This document shows positions 12,156 to 22,123 of a DNA stretch of 64,000 nucleotides, one piece after another. The stretch is from an uncultured Prevotella sp. (GTDB taxonomy: Bacteria > Bacteroidota > Bacteroidia > Bacteroidales > Bacteroidaceae): assembly GCF_946407605.1 (NCBI RefSeq), contig NZ_CAMJOS010000009.1, forward strand, positions 1 through 64,000, in the 5' to 3' direction. Numbering within the stretch: the first letter of the stretch is position 1; every line of letters starts with the position of its first letter. The position numbers and the translations under genes are program-made. The notes beneath the pieces are model-generated. The model did not search any database and was not told the DNA's origin. It saw nothing but the letters and a program-made list of their open reading frames with translations.

Positions 12156-12851
12156 ATGGCAAATGAATACTTCAAATTCAAACAATTCACCATATGGCAA
12201 TCCGATTGCGCCATGAAAGTTGGAACAGACGGAACACTTCTTGGTGCATGGGCAGAAGGTGGTCAGAAGATTCTTGATATCGGCACTGGTACAGGACTTA
12301 TTGCACTGATGATGGCGCAACGTTTTCCCGAGTCATATATCACAGGAATAGATATCGACCCTGCTGCTGTTAGTCAGGCACGAATTAATGTTGCACATTC
12401 GCCCTTTGCCGACCATGTGGAAATACTTGAAGCCGATGCTCATGACTTCAATGGTACTTTTGATGCCATTGTCTCTAATCCTCCTTTTTTTGCTGATTCG
12501 TTAATATCTCCAGACTCCCGACGTTCTATAGCACGCCACAGTCTCTCCCTGACATATAAGGCGCTCTTCGAAACAGCTCGTAGATTATTGACGGAGCAGG
12601 GCATTATTTCTGTAGTAGTGCCGTTTGATTATGTACAGAAAGTCAAATCTGAAGCCGCACTAAGCGGTTTCTTTTTACATAGGGACTGGGCGGTCAAAAC
12701 CACGCCACACAAGAATATCCGACGCTTCCTGCTGTCCTTTGGTCTTCATAGTGTTAGGCACATAGATGCAGGCGTCGGAGTCTTAGAAGAGTCGCCGGGT
12801 CAACGTTCTGACTGGTATCGTCAGCTTACAGAAGCTTTCTATATTAAGTAG
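12156..12851 (+). CDS. tRNA1(Val) (adenine(37)-N6)-methyltransferase-like (YfiC/TrmN6)
   Basis: ILDIGTGTGLIALMMAQR SAM motif and IVSNPPFF catalytic NPPF. Start set at ATG 12156, downstream of the TATCTTTG promoter. Confidence 0.85.
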   Translation: MANEYFKFKQFTIWQSDCAMKVGTDGTLLGAWAEGGQKILDIGTGTGLIALMMAQRFPESYITGIDIDPAAVSQARINVAHSPFADHVEILEADAHDFNGTFDAIVSNPPFFADSLISPDSRRSIARHSLSLTYKALFETARRLLTEQGIISVVVPFDYVQKVKSEAALSGFFLHRDWAVKTTPHKNIRRFLLSFGLHSVRHIDAGVGVLEESPGQRSDWYRQLTEAFYIK

Positions 12852-12856
12852 GGCTT

Positions 12857-13066
12857 TTAGTCCATTTTGTATACGATGACAACAGCGATGAACAGTAAGA
12901 TTGCTACAATGCAAAGAATTCTGAACAGCCATTTTTGAATTATTCTTTTTCTTTGTATTGCCAACAGACTGTCTCTCTTGAACTTAGATGCGCCATCCAT
13001 TTTGTGGTGATGATGGTGGTGCTCGTGATGTTCGTGATGATGATGATGATGTTCTTGTTCAGCCAT
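12857..13066 (-). CDS. small His-rich single-pass membrane protein
   Basis: 69 aa; MAEQEHHHHHHEHHEHHHHHHKMDG... followed by a hydrophobic helix WLFRILCIVAILLFIAVVIVY. Confidence 0.65.
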   Translation of the reverse strand: MAEQEHHHHHHEHHEHHHHHHKMDGASKFKRDSLLAIQRKRIIQKWLFRILCIVAILLFIAVVIVYKMD

Positions 13067-13068
13067 TT

Positions 13069-15603
13069 TTATTGAAGTTTTTTAATTATTATTTCAGAGT
13101 TTAAACCGCTAGGAACAGGTTCCCATTGGTCGTATGTTGTCTTTTTGTAATTAATGTCCACGACATTGATTTCCTCCATCTTACGCCATTTTACGCCCAG
13201 ACGGTCCAGGTCGGCAATGCGATTAGCTGGTAGGTTGGTCACCTCGATGCGTATTTCGTTGTCACCGGCTTTCAGCGTTTGCTGACAGTCGAGCACAAAA
13301 GGCACACTCCATGCGCAGCCAATGAATTGTCCGTTAATGTAGACACGGGCCGACTCGCGGACGTCGCCGAGGTCTATCACCCATTTGCCTTCTTTATAGT
13401 TTCCCTTGGGAAGCCTGAATGTCGTGGTATAGACGCCAGTACCCATAAGTATCTTGGTCTGTTCATCCAATCCTTCCCATGTTTGTAACTGCTGAAGTTG
13501 ATAGGTCTTGCTGACAACTGGCTCACATTCTGTAAAAGAAAGCGTCCAAGGTCCGCTGATTGTTATAGTCTCTATAGTTTTATTTGCTATATTGACTCCA
13601 CAATTATTATCAAGAGTTTCGTCGAATGTCTGAAGAATCATGGATTCTCCACTATGCAAACAGATGTCAAGGCCTTCACGATCGAAAACTGCATCATAGA
13701 TGTCTCCGTTCAGTGGATTAAACCACTTGGCATCCTTAAAAGGAACAGCTAAAGGCACCTTCTGGTGGATGTCCTCAGGCGTCAGGTTGGCTATGAAATA
13801 GTGATAGCCATTGACGTTCTTACGGCGTATAGCTTTCAGTCCACACTTCGTCTTCATCAGTTCCGGCTTTGCCGCTGTCTGAAGAGAGGTAGCATCAATC
13901 TGATAAAAGATATGCGCACCTTGGGCTTTCAGTTGTGCAATATGCTGTTTAACTGGCTCAGGCATGTTATCTGAACCTGGAATAATCAATCCTTTGTATT
14001 GAGTGCCAGCAGCAGTCTCCACCCTGCCATCTTTATATGTTACACCCATCAATAGACGCTCGGAGATATAGTCACAGTCGAATCCGGCACGATCTATGTT
14101 GAGGATGGTCTTGATAAAGTCTGGTGCTAAACGCCCCATTTCATGAATGGAGAATTGCATCAATAATTTATTGATATTCTTTTTCCACATGTCGCGAATG
14201 GGTAGCAATACGAGGAAATCGTTGTCGGGTTGTCCCATTTGCAGGAAACTCTGACAACGGGTAACGTAATCCATAAAGTAAGGAGCGTCGCGCCAGATGC
14301 TGTTGGTAGGACTCATGTCAATCGAAGCATAGAACTTCCATCCAGGCCATTTATCGTCCTTAGGAGAATAGCAGGTGCCGTGAAAGAACATGTGGTTGAC
14401 ACCAGCGCAAAACATTAGGTCGAGGTCGGGTTTTAGTTGCGATAGACTGGTACGGAAGTGCTCCGTAAGCCATGTGAATGTTTCGCTCGAGGTGTAGGGC
14501 TTTCCACAGACATGAGCTGCTGAAGGCGCATACTTGAACATTGAGTAGTCTGAGTCATTTTTTCGGGTTTTGCCTGGATCAGTGCGCAGTCCCTTGATGC
14601 CGAACTCTGAGAGTCCGAAACCCTCTATTTCGGGGATGTCAACAGCAGCGTAGCAGTCGATGAGGTTCGCGGGTGAACCATGAGCCTGATTCCTTGTGAT
14701 GGCCCCGTGCTTATGTGCCCAAGTTGTCCATTGCTCGGTAAAGTTTTCTAATAATAGGTCGCCAAGAGTCTCGCGATAGTCGCTTAATACTTTTGGGTCG
14801 TTTTCTAGCAGTTCCGGTAATTTTTCTTCTAGCTTATAACCACGGCGTTTCTCGAATTCTGCAAATAGTGTCGGTGTCCATGTGGCATCGGCTACCTCAT
14901 ACGAGTCATTGAAGAATGTGTGAGGGTAGGGGGTCTTTGTTCTCTCGAAGGCTTCTTCGATATGATGTAGATAGTTTGCCACAGCCTTATGGTCAAAATG
15001 ATCAATAACGAGACCTTCACCACCAGGGGCAGCACGTTTCACTCTCATTATGCCAAACTTACTGTAAAGAGCAATGACACGCACCCGACCGTCGGCCTGT
15101 GGGAACGTTTTTTGCAATTCGAAGCGACTATTTCTCTGATCCTTAAGTGGTAACGTAAGAATCACTCCATTAGCAGCGAGTTCGTCGGCACCCTCCTTAC
15201 TCATCAGGGTGTCGACAAATACCATCTTTGATGCACTCTCCTCTAATGGCACCCAAGGCCCTCCGAAGGGCCAACCCGTACCTGTGGCCATATCCACTTC
15301 TATGCCGTTCCGGTCAGCTTGTTCAATGGTGTGGCGTAATATTGCCATCCATGCATCAGACAAATAGGTAATGTTATTCGCTTGGTTACCTTGAACACCA
15401 TATATTGGTGTGATTTCTACAGCTCCGATACCGTGTTCTCCATATTCTGAAAGATTCCATTTCAGATTCTCTTGATCCACAGCAGAGCCCAGCCACCACC
15501 AGCGTGTGCCAGGTCTGGCCTCCGTTGTTATCGTAGGCCACGACTGTGCTTCGACAGTCAGTGTTAGCATGGAAAGTGCTATGGCGGAGAGAATCTTTTT
15601 CAT
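13069..15603 (-). CDS. GH106-like glycoside hydrolase (alpha-L-rhamnosidase family)
   Basis: Signal peptide; PGTRWWWLGSAVDQENLKWNLSEYGEHGIGAVEITPIYG and GTGWPFGGPWV motifs; C-terminal beta-sandwich. Confidence 0.8.
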   Translation of the reverse strand: MKKILSAIALSMLTLTVEAQSWPTITTEARPGTRWWWLGSAVDQENLKWNLSEYGEHGIGAVEITPIYGVQGNQANNITYLSDAWMAILRHTIEQADRNGIEVDMATGTGWPFGGPWVPLEESASKMVFVDTLMSKEGADELAANGVILTLPLKDQRNSRFELQKTFPQADGRVRVIALYSKFGIMRVKRAAPGGEGLVIDHFDHKAVANYLHHIEEAFERTKTPYPHTFFNDSYEVADATWTPTLFAEFEKRRGYKLEEKLPELLENDPKVLSDYRETLGDLLLENFTEQWTTWAHKHGAITRNQAHGSPANLIDCYAAVDIPEIEGFGLSEFGIKGLRTDPGKTRKNDSDYSMFKYAPSAAHVCGKPYTSSETFTWLTEHFRTSLSQLKPDLDLMFCAGVNHMFFHGTCYSPKDDKWPGWKFYASIDMSPTNSIWRDAPYFMDYVTRCQSFLQMGQPDNDFLVLLPIRDMWKKNINKLLMQFSIHEMGRLAPDFIKTILNIDRAGFDCDYISERLLMGVTYKDGRVETAAGTQYKGLIIPGSDNMPEPVKQHIAQLKAQGAHIFYQIDATSLQTAAKPELMKTKCGLKAIRRKNVNGYHYFIANLTPEDIHQKVPLAVPFKDAKWFNPLNGDIYDAVFDREGLDICLHSGESMILQTFDETLDNNCGVNIANKTIETITISGPWTLSFTECEPVVSKTYQLQQLQTWEGLDEQTKILMGTGVYTTTFRLPKGNYKEGKWVIDLGDVRESARVYINGQFIGCAWSVPFVLDCQQTLKAGDNEIRIEVTNLPANRIADLDRLGVKWRKMEEINVVDINYKKTTYDQWEPVPSGLNSEIIIKKLQ

Positions 15604-15606
15604 ATT

Positions 15607-16836
15607 TTAATTACCATCGGGTTTCACGTTCTCAACGATAGGTGATGGTGCCCATTGGAAAGTGCGCCAATCATCGGGCTGTGCAGGGTTGAAGTCCTGC
15701 CAATCAGGACGAAGGTATTTGATAATCGGTAGCTGGAGCTGTTTCATACCCATCACTACACATTTTGCCACTTCGTATGCGCCATAGGGGTTGAAGTGTG
15801 TGTTGTCGGCCAGTTCCCGTCCGTACATCTCTTTAGGATAATGTACCAGTGCTCGTTTGGAATCTTCAAATCCCAGTGTCTCGAAGAATACCTTCGTCAT
15901 TTGGTTCAGATCTATTAATGGTACATTCTCCTTCTCTGCTACCATCTTCATGGCTGCGGGGAAGTCACCATGAGTATTGCGTAGTGTTTGATGGTCATCA
16001 TTGAAAGCTCTACGCTGAGTGGGTGTGCAGAACACAATCTCTGCTCCTTTTCCTCGAACTTGATCAATGAATATCTTCAACTGGTACTGATAGTGGTACC
16101 ATGCACCGTCGCCTGGTGCCTTTTCTTTCTCGTCGTTATGTCCGAATTCCACAAAGACATAGTCGCCATGCTTTAGGGAAGTGAGAATCTTATTCAGTCG
16201 CTGCGATGCAATGAAGGAACGAGCTGTGAGACCACTTTCGGCATGATTGCTGATAGCTACCTCAGGACCGAACCAGCGGGTAATCATTTGTCCCCAAGAT
16301 GCCCACGGCTCGTAGTTCTGGTCAACCACAGTGGAATTACCACATAGGTAAATGGTTGGCACGTCGACCTTTTCAATATGGATGCTCTTGACGGCAGGCA
16401 ACGCACCGTTGAACTCCAATGTCAATTTCTCGTCCCAAACGAAATAGTCCTTTTCGCGGTCTTTAATCTTGACGTTCTTGCCTTCCTCGATATATGGCGA
16501 ACGCTTATTGACCACAAATGTCACCTCCTGCGTGTCTTTAGCGTTCTTAGTAGTTATATTGTCCATCATCAATCGGCGACCTTCAGCTCTGACGGTGGTG
16601 TCAGAATTTTTTTTGCCTCCCAGCACAACAGTGACTCGATAGTTGCCGTCGGGGACCGCCACAGAGAAGAAGAATGGCAATGACGGCTTCTTTTTATCAG
16701 GCGATGGCAGTATGTCATATCCATAGCCGTTTTGGCTGTCATACCGAGGTTGCGGCTTCGTCATGTCGAAGTCGAAGGTCTGAGCATTCATGAATAATGG
16801 CAACATTGCCAGTAGTATGGATATCGTTTTTTTCAT
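15607..16836 (-). CDS. SGNH-family rhamnogalacturonan acetylesterase (CE12-like)
   Basis: IYLCGNSTVVD, GLTARSFI, VFVEFGHND, DNTHFNPYGAYEVA blocks. Confidence 0.85.
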   Translation of the reverse strand: MKKTISILLAMLPLFMNAQTFDFDMTKPQPRYDSQNGYGYDILPSPDKKKPSLPFFFSVAVPDGNYRVTVVLGGKKNSDTTVRAEGRRLMMDNITTKNAKDTQEVTFVVNKRSPYIEEGKNVKIKDREKDYFVWDEKLTLEFNGALPAVKSIHIEKVDVPTIYLCGNSTVVDQNYEPWASWGQMITRWFGPEVAISNHAESGLTARSFIASQRLNKILTSLKHGDYVFVEFGHNDEKEKAPGDGAWYHYQYQLKIFIDQVRGKGAEIVFCTPTQRRAFNDDHQTLRNTHGDFPAAMKMVAEKENVPLIDLNQMTKVFFETLGFEDSKRALVHYPKEMYGRELADNTHFNPYGAYEVAKCVVMGMKQLQLPIIKYLRPDWQDFNPAQPDDWRTFQWAPSPIVENVKPDGN

Positions 16837-16942
16837 TATAAATATGAGCCACTCTTAAATGTCTGGCTGCAAAAGTACTCCTTTTTTTTCAATCAGCAAA
16901 AAGATTTTGATAAAATATGTCTTTTGTTTGCAAATAAATTAC

Positions 16943-16950
16943 TACCTTTG
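16943..16950 (+). promoter_or_regulatory. -7 box TACCTTTG of the nuo operon
   Basis: TACCTTTG with TTTG about 17 bp upstream. Confidence 0.7.
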
Positions 16951-16995
16951 CAGCGTTTTAAAGTGAACAATATTGTTATAACACTAAATACTTTT

Positions 16996-17346
16996 ATGAA
17001 TTTCACAATGTTAATCACCGTCCTGGTGACGGCTATTACACTGGTGGCATCAGCCTATGTAATGGCGAAACTATTGGGCCCGCGCTCTTATAATAAGATT
17101 AAGGGAGAACCGTTCGAATGCGGTATTCCTACGCACGGCACCAGTTGGATTCCCATCAACGTAGGCTATTATTTGTTTGCCATCCTCTTTCTCATGTTCG
17201 ATGTGGAAACGGTGTTTCTATATCCGTGGGCAGTCGTTGTGAAGGACTTTGGTGCGTCAGCTTTGCTGTCAATCGGGTTCTTCTTGGTAGTATTAGTATT
17301 TGGCCTGGCTTATGCTTGGCGGAAAGGAGCACTGGAATGGAAGTAA
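16996..17346 (+). CDS. nuoA: NADH-quinone oxidoreductase subunit A
   Basis: KGEPFECGIPTHGTSWIPINVGYYLFAILFLMFDVETVFLYPWA; start at ATG 16996. Confidence 0.95.
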   Translation: MNFTMLITVLVTAITLVASAYVMAKLLGPRSYNKIKGEPFECGIPTHGTSWIPINVGYYLFAILFLMFDVETVFLYPWAVVVKDFGASALLSIGFFLVVLVFGLAYAWRKGALEWK

Positions 17347-18059
17347 GAAAACCGAAAATCAAGTCTTTGCCCTACGACGAGTTTAAGGATAACGAGTCGT
17401 TGGAGAAGATTGTTGACGAACTCCATGAGGGTGGTGTCAACGTGGTAACCGGCAATCTGGATTCGCTGATAAATTGGGGCCGCAGCAATTCATTGTGGTC
17501 ACTGACCTTCGCAACCAGTTGCTGTGGTATCGAGTTTATGGCTTGTGGCTGTTCTCGTTATGACTTTTCGCGTTTTGGCTTTGAGGTGACTCGTAACTCA
17601 CCCCGTCAGGCTGATCTCATCATGTGTGCAGGTACTATCACTCACAAGATGGCTCCTGCCCTCAAGCGTCTTTACGATGAGATGGCTGAGCCTAAGTATG
17701 TGGTGGCTGTTGGCGGTTGTGCCATTAGTGGTGGTCCGTTCAAGCAGAGCTACCATGTAGTGAAGGGCATCGAGGAGATAGTTCCCGTCGATGTGTTCAT
17801 TCCAGGCTGTCCTCCTCGTCCTGAGGCTATCCTCTATGGCATGATGCAGTTGCAGCGTAAAGTAAAAATCGAGAAGTTCTTCGGTGGTGCTAACCATAAA
17901 CAGACCAAGGCAGAGGCAGAGTTGGGTGTTTCCAATGAGGAACTGATGTATGGTCGTGGAGGTAAGAAACCCATTGTGGTGACTGAGGTACCCCAGGAGT
18001 TTATCACTGAACTCTCTGAGAATACAGAGAACAACAAAGGAAAGGAGGAAGCAAAATGA
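17337..18059 (+). CDS. nuoB: NADH-quinone oxidoreductase subunit B
   Basis: CCGIEFMACGCSRYDFSRFGFEVTRNSPRQADLIMCAGT; ATG 17337 overlaps nuoA by 10 nt. Confidence 0.96.
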   Translation: MEVRKPKIKSLPYDEFKDNESLEKIVDELHEGGVNVVTGNLDSLINWGRSNSLWSLTFATSCCGIEFMACGCSRYDFSRFGFEVTRNSPRQADLIMCAGTITHKMAPALKRLYDEMAEPKYVVAVGGCAISGGPFKQSYHVVKGIEEIVPVDVFIPGCPPRPEAILYGMMQLQRKVKIEKFFGGANHKQTKAEAELGVSNEELMYGRGGKKPIVVTEVPQEFITELSENTENNKGKEEAK

Positions 18060-19618
18060 AACTGAATCATCTTGTATTTGACTTTGACAAGTTTGCACAA
18101 GAGATGCAGAACTTGAAGGACAAAAAGCACTTCGACTTCCTTGTTACTATCGTTGGTGAGGACTTTGGAGAAGAAGGTCTGGGCTGTGTATATATCCTTG
18201 AGAATACCGAGAACCATGAGCGTTGTAGCGTGAAGATGCTGGCAAAGGTGGTTGATGGTGAGAGTGTGATACCTACCGTCATCAATATCTGGAAGGGTGC
18301 CGACCTGTTGGAACGTGAGTGCTTTGACTTCCTTGGCATCAAGTTCTTAGGTCATCCCGATATGCGTCGTCTGTTCCTTCGTAATGACTTCAAGGGCTAT
18401 CCTCTTCGTAAAGATTTCAAGGCTTCTGATGAGTATAGCCTTGATGATGATGATGAGCCTGACTATGGTATTGAATACTCACTCGATCGCGACGGTCATT
18501 TGCAGCAGAAGGAGAATAAACTCTTCACCTCTGACGACTATGTCATTAATATCGGTCCTCAACACCCATCTACCCATGGTGTGCTTCGTCTTCAAACGGT
18601 GCTCAATGGTGAAACAGTGAAGCGTATCTATCCCCATCTGGGTTATATCCATCGTGGTATAGAGAAGATGTGGGAGTCGATGACCTATCCTCAGACGCTG
18701 GCTCTGACCGACCGTCTGAACTACCTTTGTGCTATGCAGCAGCGTCATGCGCTGGTGGGCGTTATTGAGGAGGCTATGGAGGTAGAACTTACAGACCGTA
18801 TCCATTATATCCGTACCATCATGGATGAGTTGCAGCGTCTAGACAGCCACCTGCTGTTCACCTCTTGCTGTGCTCAGGACTTGGGCGCCCTCACAGCTTT
18901 CCTCTATGGAATGCGTGATCGTGAGCATGTGCTTAATGTGATGGAGGAAACCACTGGTGGACGCCTTATTCAGAACTATTATAGAATAGGTGGCCTGCAG
19001 GACGACATTGATCCTAACTTCGTAAACAACGTGAAGGAACTCTGTAAGTACCTGCGTCCTATGATTAAGGAGTATATGGATGTGTTTGGCGATAACATTA
19101 TTGCCCACAACCGTCTGGAGAACGTTGGACCCATGTCGCTTGGCGACTGTATTAATTATGGTGTCACAGGTCCTGCAGGTCGTGCATCTGGTTGGAAGAA
19201 CGACGTTCGTAAGAACCATCCCTACGATATGTACGACAAGGTGAACTTCGAGCAGATTACTTTCGACACATGTGACTCAATGGGTCGTTATCTTGTTCAT
19301 ATCAACGAGATGTATCAGAGCTTGGATATCATCGAACAGCTCATTGACAATATTCCTGAGGGCGACTTCTATGTGAAGCAGAAGCCTATCATCAAGGTGC
19401 CCGAGGGTCAGTGGTACTTCTCTGTAGAGGGTGCTGCAGGTGAGTTCGGCGTTTATCTCGACTCTAACGGCGACAAGATTCCTTACCGCATGAAAATGCG
19501 TCCTATGGGTCTATCGCTCGTGGGTGCCCTCGACCCGATGCTGCGTGGCCAGAAAATTGCTGACTTGGTGACTACTGGTGCTGCCATTGATATTGTTATA
19601 CCCGACATTGACAGATAA
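18056..19618 (+). CDS. nuoCD: fused NADH-quinone oxidoreductase subunit C/D
   Basis: N-terminal 30-kDa-subunit-like part followed by INIGPQHPSTHGVLRL...LGYIHRGIEKM (49-kDa subunit). Confidence 0.95.
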   Translation: MKLNHLVFDFDKFAQEMQNLKDKKHFDFLVTIVGEDFGEEGLGCVYILENTENHERCSVKMLAKVVDGESVIPTVINIWKGADLLERECFDFLGIKFLGHPDMRRLFLRNDFKGYPLRKDFKASDEYSLDDDDEPDYGIEYSLDRDGHLQQKENKLFTSDDYVINIGPQHPSTHGVLRLQTVLNGETVKRIYPHLGYIHRGIEKMWESMTYPQTLALTDRLNYLCAMQQRHALVGVIEEAMEVELTDRIHYIRTIMDELQRLDSHLLFTSCCAQDLGALTAFLYGMRDREHVLNVMEETTGGRLIQNYYRIGGLQDDIDPNFVNNVKELCKYLRPMIKEYMDVFGDNIIAHNRLENVGPMSLGDCINYGVTGPAGRASGWKNDVRKNHPYDMYDKVNFEQITFDTCDSMGRYLVHINEMYQSLDIIEQLIDNIPEGDFYVKQKPIIKVPEGQWYFSVEGAAGEFGVYLDSNGDKIPYRMKMRPMGLSLVGALDPMLRGQKIADLVTTGAAIDIVIPDIDR

Positions 19619-19629
19619 AAGAAGAAGGT

Positions 19630-20727
19630 ATGGAACATATATTTGATTTTTCACAAGTAACCACCTGGTTCCACGAGCTGCTGACGCAGACGCTGGGTCT
19701 GGGCGAATTCTTAGCAATCTTGATAGAGTGTGTGCTGGTTGGATCTGTCATACTGGGCGCCTATTCTGTCATTGCTATGATTCTTATTTTCATGGAGCGT
19801 AAGGTCTGCGCATACTTCCAGTGCCGTATTGGCCCGGTTCGTGTAGGTCCTTGGGGCTTGCTGCAGGTGCTGGCCGACGTGCTGAAGATGCTTATCAAGG
19901 AGATTTTCTTCGTTGACAAAGCAGATAAACTGCTCTATATTGTTGCTCCCTTCCTGGTTATCATCGGCTCTGTTGGCGCTTTTGCCTTCCTGCCCTGGAA
20001 CCGTGGTGCTCACATCCTCGATTTTAACGTAGGTGTATTCCTGCTCACCGCGATTTCCTCTATTGGTGTAGTAGGCATCTTCTTGGCTGGTTGGGGTTCT
20101 AACAACAAGTACTCTGTTGTATCGGCCATGCGTGCTGCTGTGCAGATGATTTCTTACGAGATGTCTCTCTGTCTCTGCCTGATTACTGCCGTCATCTTGA
20201 CTGGCACCATGCAGGTTAGTGGTATCGTTGAGGCTCAGGCCGGACCTTGGGGCTGGCTCATCGTACAGGGTCATGTTCCCGCTATCATCGCTTTCCTCGT
20301 ATTCCTTGTAGCAGGTAATGCTGAGGCTAATCGTGGCCCGTTCGATATGGCTGAGGCTGAAAGTGAGTTGACCGCTGGCCATCATACCGAGTATTCAGGT
20401 ATGGGCTTCGGCTTCTTCTATCTGGCTGAGTTCCTCAACCTGTTTATCATTGCTGGTATCGCTGCTACCGTATTCTTGGGTGGCTGGGCACCTATTCAGA
20501 TTGGTGTAGATGCCTTCGATGAGGTGATGCAGTATATTCCTGGCATCGTTTGGTTCATGGGTAAGGCTTTCCTGCTGGTTTGGCTGCTCATGTGGATTAA
20601 GTGGACGTTCCCCCGTCTGCGTATCGACCAGATTCTGAAACTGGAGTGGAAGTATCTTATGCCACTGGCACTCATCAACCTGGTGCTGATGACAGTTGTC
20701 GTGGCCTTTGGCTTATATATTAAATAA
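19630..20727 (+). CDS. nuoH: NADH-quinone oxidoreductase subunit H
   Basis: MERKVCAYFQCRIGPVRVGPWGLLQ and NRGPFDMAEAESELTAGHHTEYSGM. Confidence 0.97.
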   Translation: MEHIFDFSQVTTWFHELLTQTLGLGEFLAILIECVLVGSVILGAYSVIAMILIFMERKVCAYFQCRIGPVRVGPWGLLQVLADVLKMLIKEIFFVDKADKLLYIVAPFLVIIGSVGAFAFLPWNRGAHILDFNVGVFLLTAISSIGVVGIFLAGWGSNNKYSVVSAMRAAVQMISYEMSLCLCLITAVILTGTMQVSGIVEAQAGPWGWLIVQGHVPAIIAFLVFLVAGNAEANRGPFDMAEAESELTAGHHTEYSGMGFGFFYLAEFLNLFIIAGIAATVFLGGWAPIQIGVDAFDEVMQYIPGIVWFMGKAFLLVWLLMWIKWTFPRLRIDQILKLEWKYLMPLALINLVLMTVVVAFGLYIK

Positions 20728-20738
20728 GGTATAGCAAA

Positions 20739-21284
20739 ATGGAAGATAACAAATCATATTTCGGAGAAATAGGGCGTGGTATCAAGACGTTGGCTACCGG
20801 TATGAAGGTGACCTTGAAGGAATACGCCAAGGATTACTGGACCAATAAATGTACTGAGCAGTACCCTGAGAACCGTAAGACTACGCTCCATGTGGCTAAG
20901 CGCCATCGCGGACGTTTGGTCTTCAAACGCAACGAGGAAGGTGCCTATAAGTGCACCGCTTGTACGCTCTGCGAAAAAGCCTGTCCTAACGGTACTATCA
21001 AGATTACCGCCCACATGGAAGAAGACCCTGAGACGGGCAAAAAGAAGAAGGTGCTTGACGATTATCAGTACGACCTTGGCGACTGCATGTTCTGCCAGCT
21101 TTGTACCAATGCCTGCAACTTCGATGCTATTGAGTTTACCAACGACTTCGAGAATGCCACGTTCAGTCGTGGCGCTCTGGTCCTCCACCTCGACAAGGAG
21201 GTATACGAGGGCGGTTCACTGCCCAACATCTTGGAGGGTGGCGCTGACTGGCAGGTCGGTAAGTTTAACACTAAAAAGAAGTAA
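20739..21284 (+). CDS. nuoI: NADH-quinone oxidoreductase subunit I (2x[4Fe-4S])
   Basis: CTACTLCEKACP and CMFCQLCTNACNFDAI. Confidence 0.96.
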   Translation: MEDNKSYFGEIGRGIKTLATGMKVTLKEYAKDYWTNKCTEQYPENRKTTLHVAKRHRGRLVFKRNEEGAYKCTACTLCEKACPNGTIKITAHMEEDPETGKKKKVLDDYQYDLGDCMFCQLCTNACNFDAIEFTNDFENATFSRGALVLHLDKEVYEGGSLPNILEGGADWQVGKFNTKKK

Positions 21285-21292
21285 ACTGCACT

Positions 21293-21802
21293 ATGGCTAG
21301 TATAGTAGTATTTTCTATTCTCGCTCTTGTCATTCTGGGTTCAGCCCTGTTGTGTGTGACAACGAAGCGAATCATGAGAGCCGCCACCTATATGTTGTTC
21401 GTGCTCTTTGGGGTAGCAGGTCTTTACTTCCTGCTCGATTACACCTACCTGGGTGCTGCTCAGATTGCTGTTTACGCTGGTGGCGTAACGATGATCTATG
21501 TATTTGCCATCCAGTTGGTTAGCAAGCAGACACTGCAGGGTATGGTAGGGCATATAAAGTGCTCACGCATGCTTCAGGGCTTGCTTCTCTCTGTGGTAGG
21601 TCTGGCAACGGTAGCTGTTGTTTTCCTGAAGAACAGCTTTATAAGCGCCGCTACGACCGACGAGTTGCCTATGGATCAGATTGGAACCGCCCTGCTGGGT
21701 AGTGACAAGTATCAGTATGTGTTGCCGTTCGAGTTTATCTCAGTATTCCTGCTGGCATGTATCATCGGCGGTTTGGTTGTATCACGTAAAAAGGAGGATT
21801 AA
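21293..21802 (+). CDS. nuoJ: NADH-quinone oxidoreductase subunit J
   Basis: Position in operon; YFLLDYTYLGAAQIAVYAGGVTMIYVFAIQLV. Confidence 0.94.
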   Translation: MASIVVFSILALVILGSALLCVTTKRIMRAATYMLFVLFGVAGLYFLLDYTYLGAAQIAVYAGGVTMIYVFAIQLVSKQTLQGMVGHIKCSRMLQGLLLSVVGLATVAVVFLKNSFISAATTDELPMDQIGTALLGSDKYQYVLPFEFISVFLLACIIGGLVVSRKKED

Positions 21803-21805
21803 GCT

Positions 21806-22114
21806 ATGGTACCTGTAGAATGTTATTTTGTGCTGAGTGCACTGCTGTTCTTCATCGGCGTCTATGGTTTCGTCACCCGTCGCAACCTCATCGCTATGCT
21901 CATCTCTATCGAGCTGGTGCTCAATGCCGTTGATATCAACTTCGCAGCGTTCAACCGCCTGCTGTTCCCCGGTGAGCTCGAGGGCTTCTTCATGACGCTC
22001 TTCTCAATCGGTGTGAGTGCAGCCGAGAGTGCTGTGGCTATCGCGATTATTATTAATGTGTTCCGCAATTTCAAGAGTGACAGCGTGGACGCTATTTCTA
22101 ACATGAAAGGATAA
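21806..22114 (+). CDS. nuoK: NADH-quinone oxidoreductase subunit K
   Basis: FVTRRNLIAMLISIELVLNAVDINFAAF...AAESAVAIAIIINVFR. Confidence 0.96.
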   Translation: MVPVECYFVLSALLFFIGVYGFVTRRNLIAMLISIELVLNAVDINFAAFNRLLFPGELEGFFMTLFSIGVSAAESAVAIAIIINVFRNFKSDSVDAISNMKG

Positions 22115-22123
22115 AACGACGCT

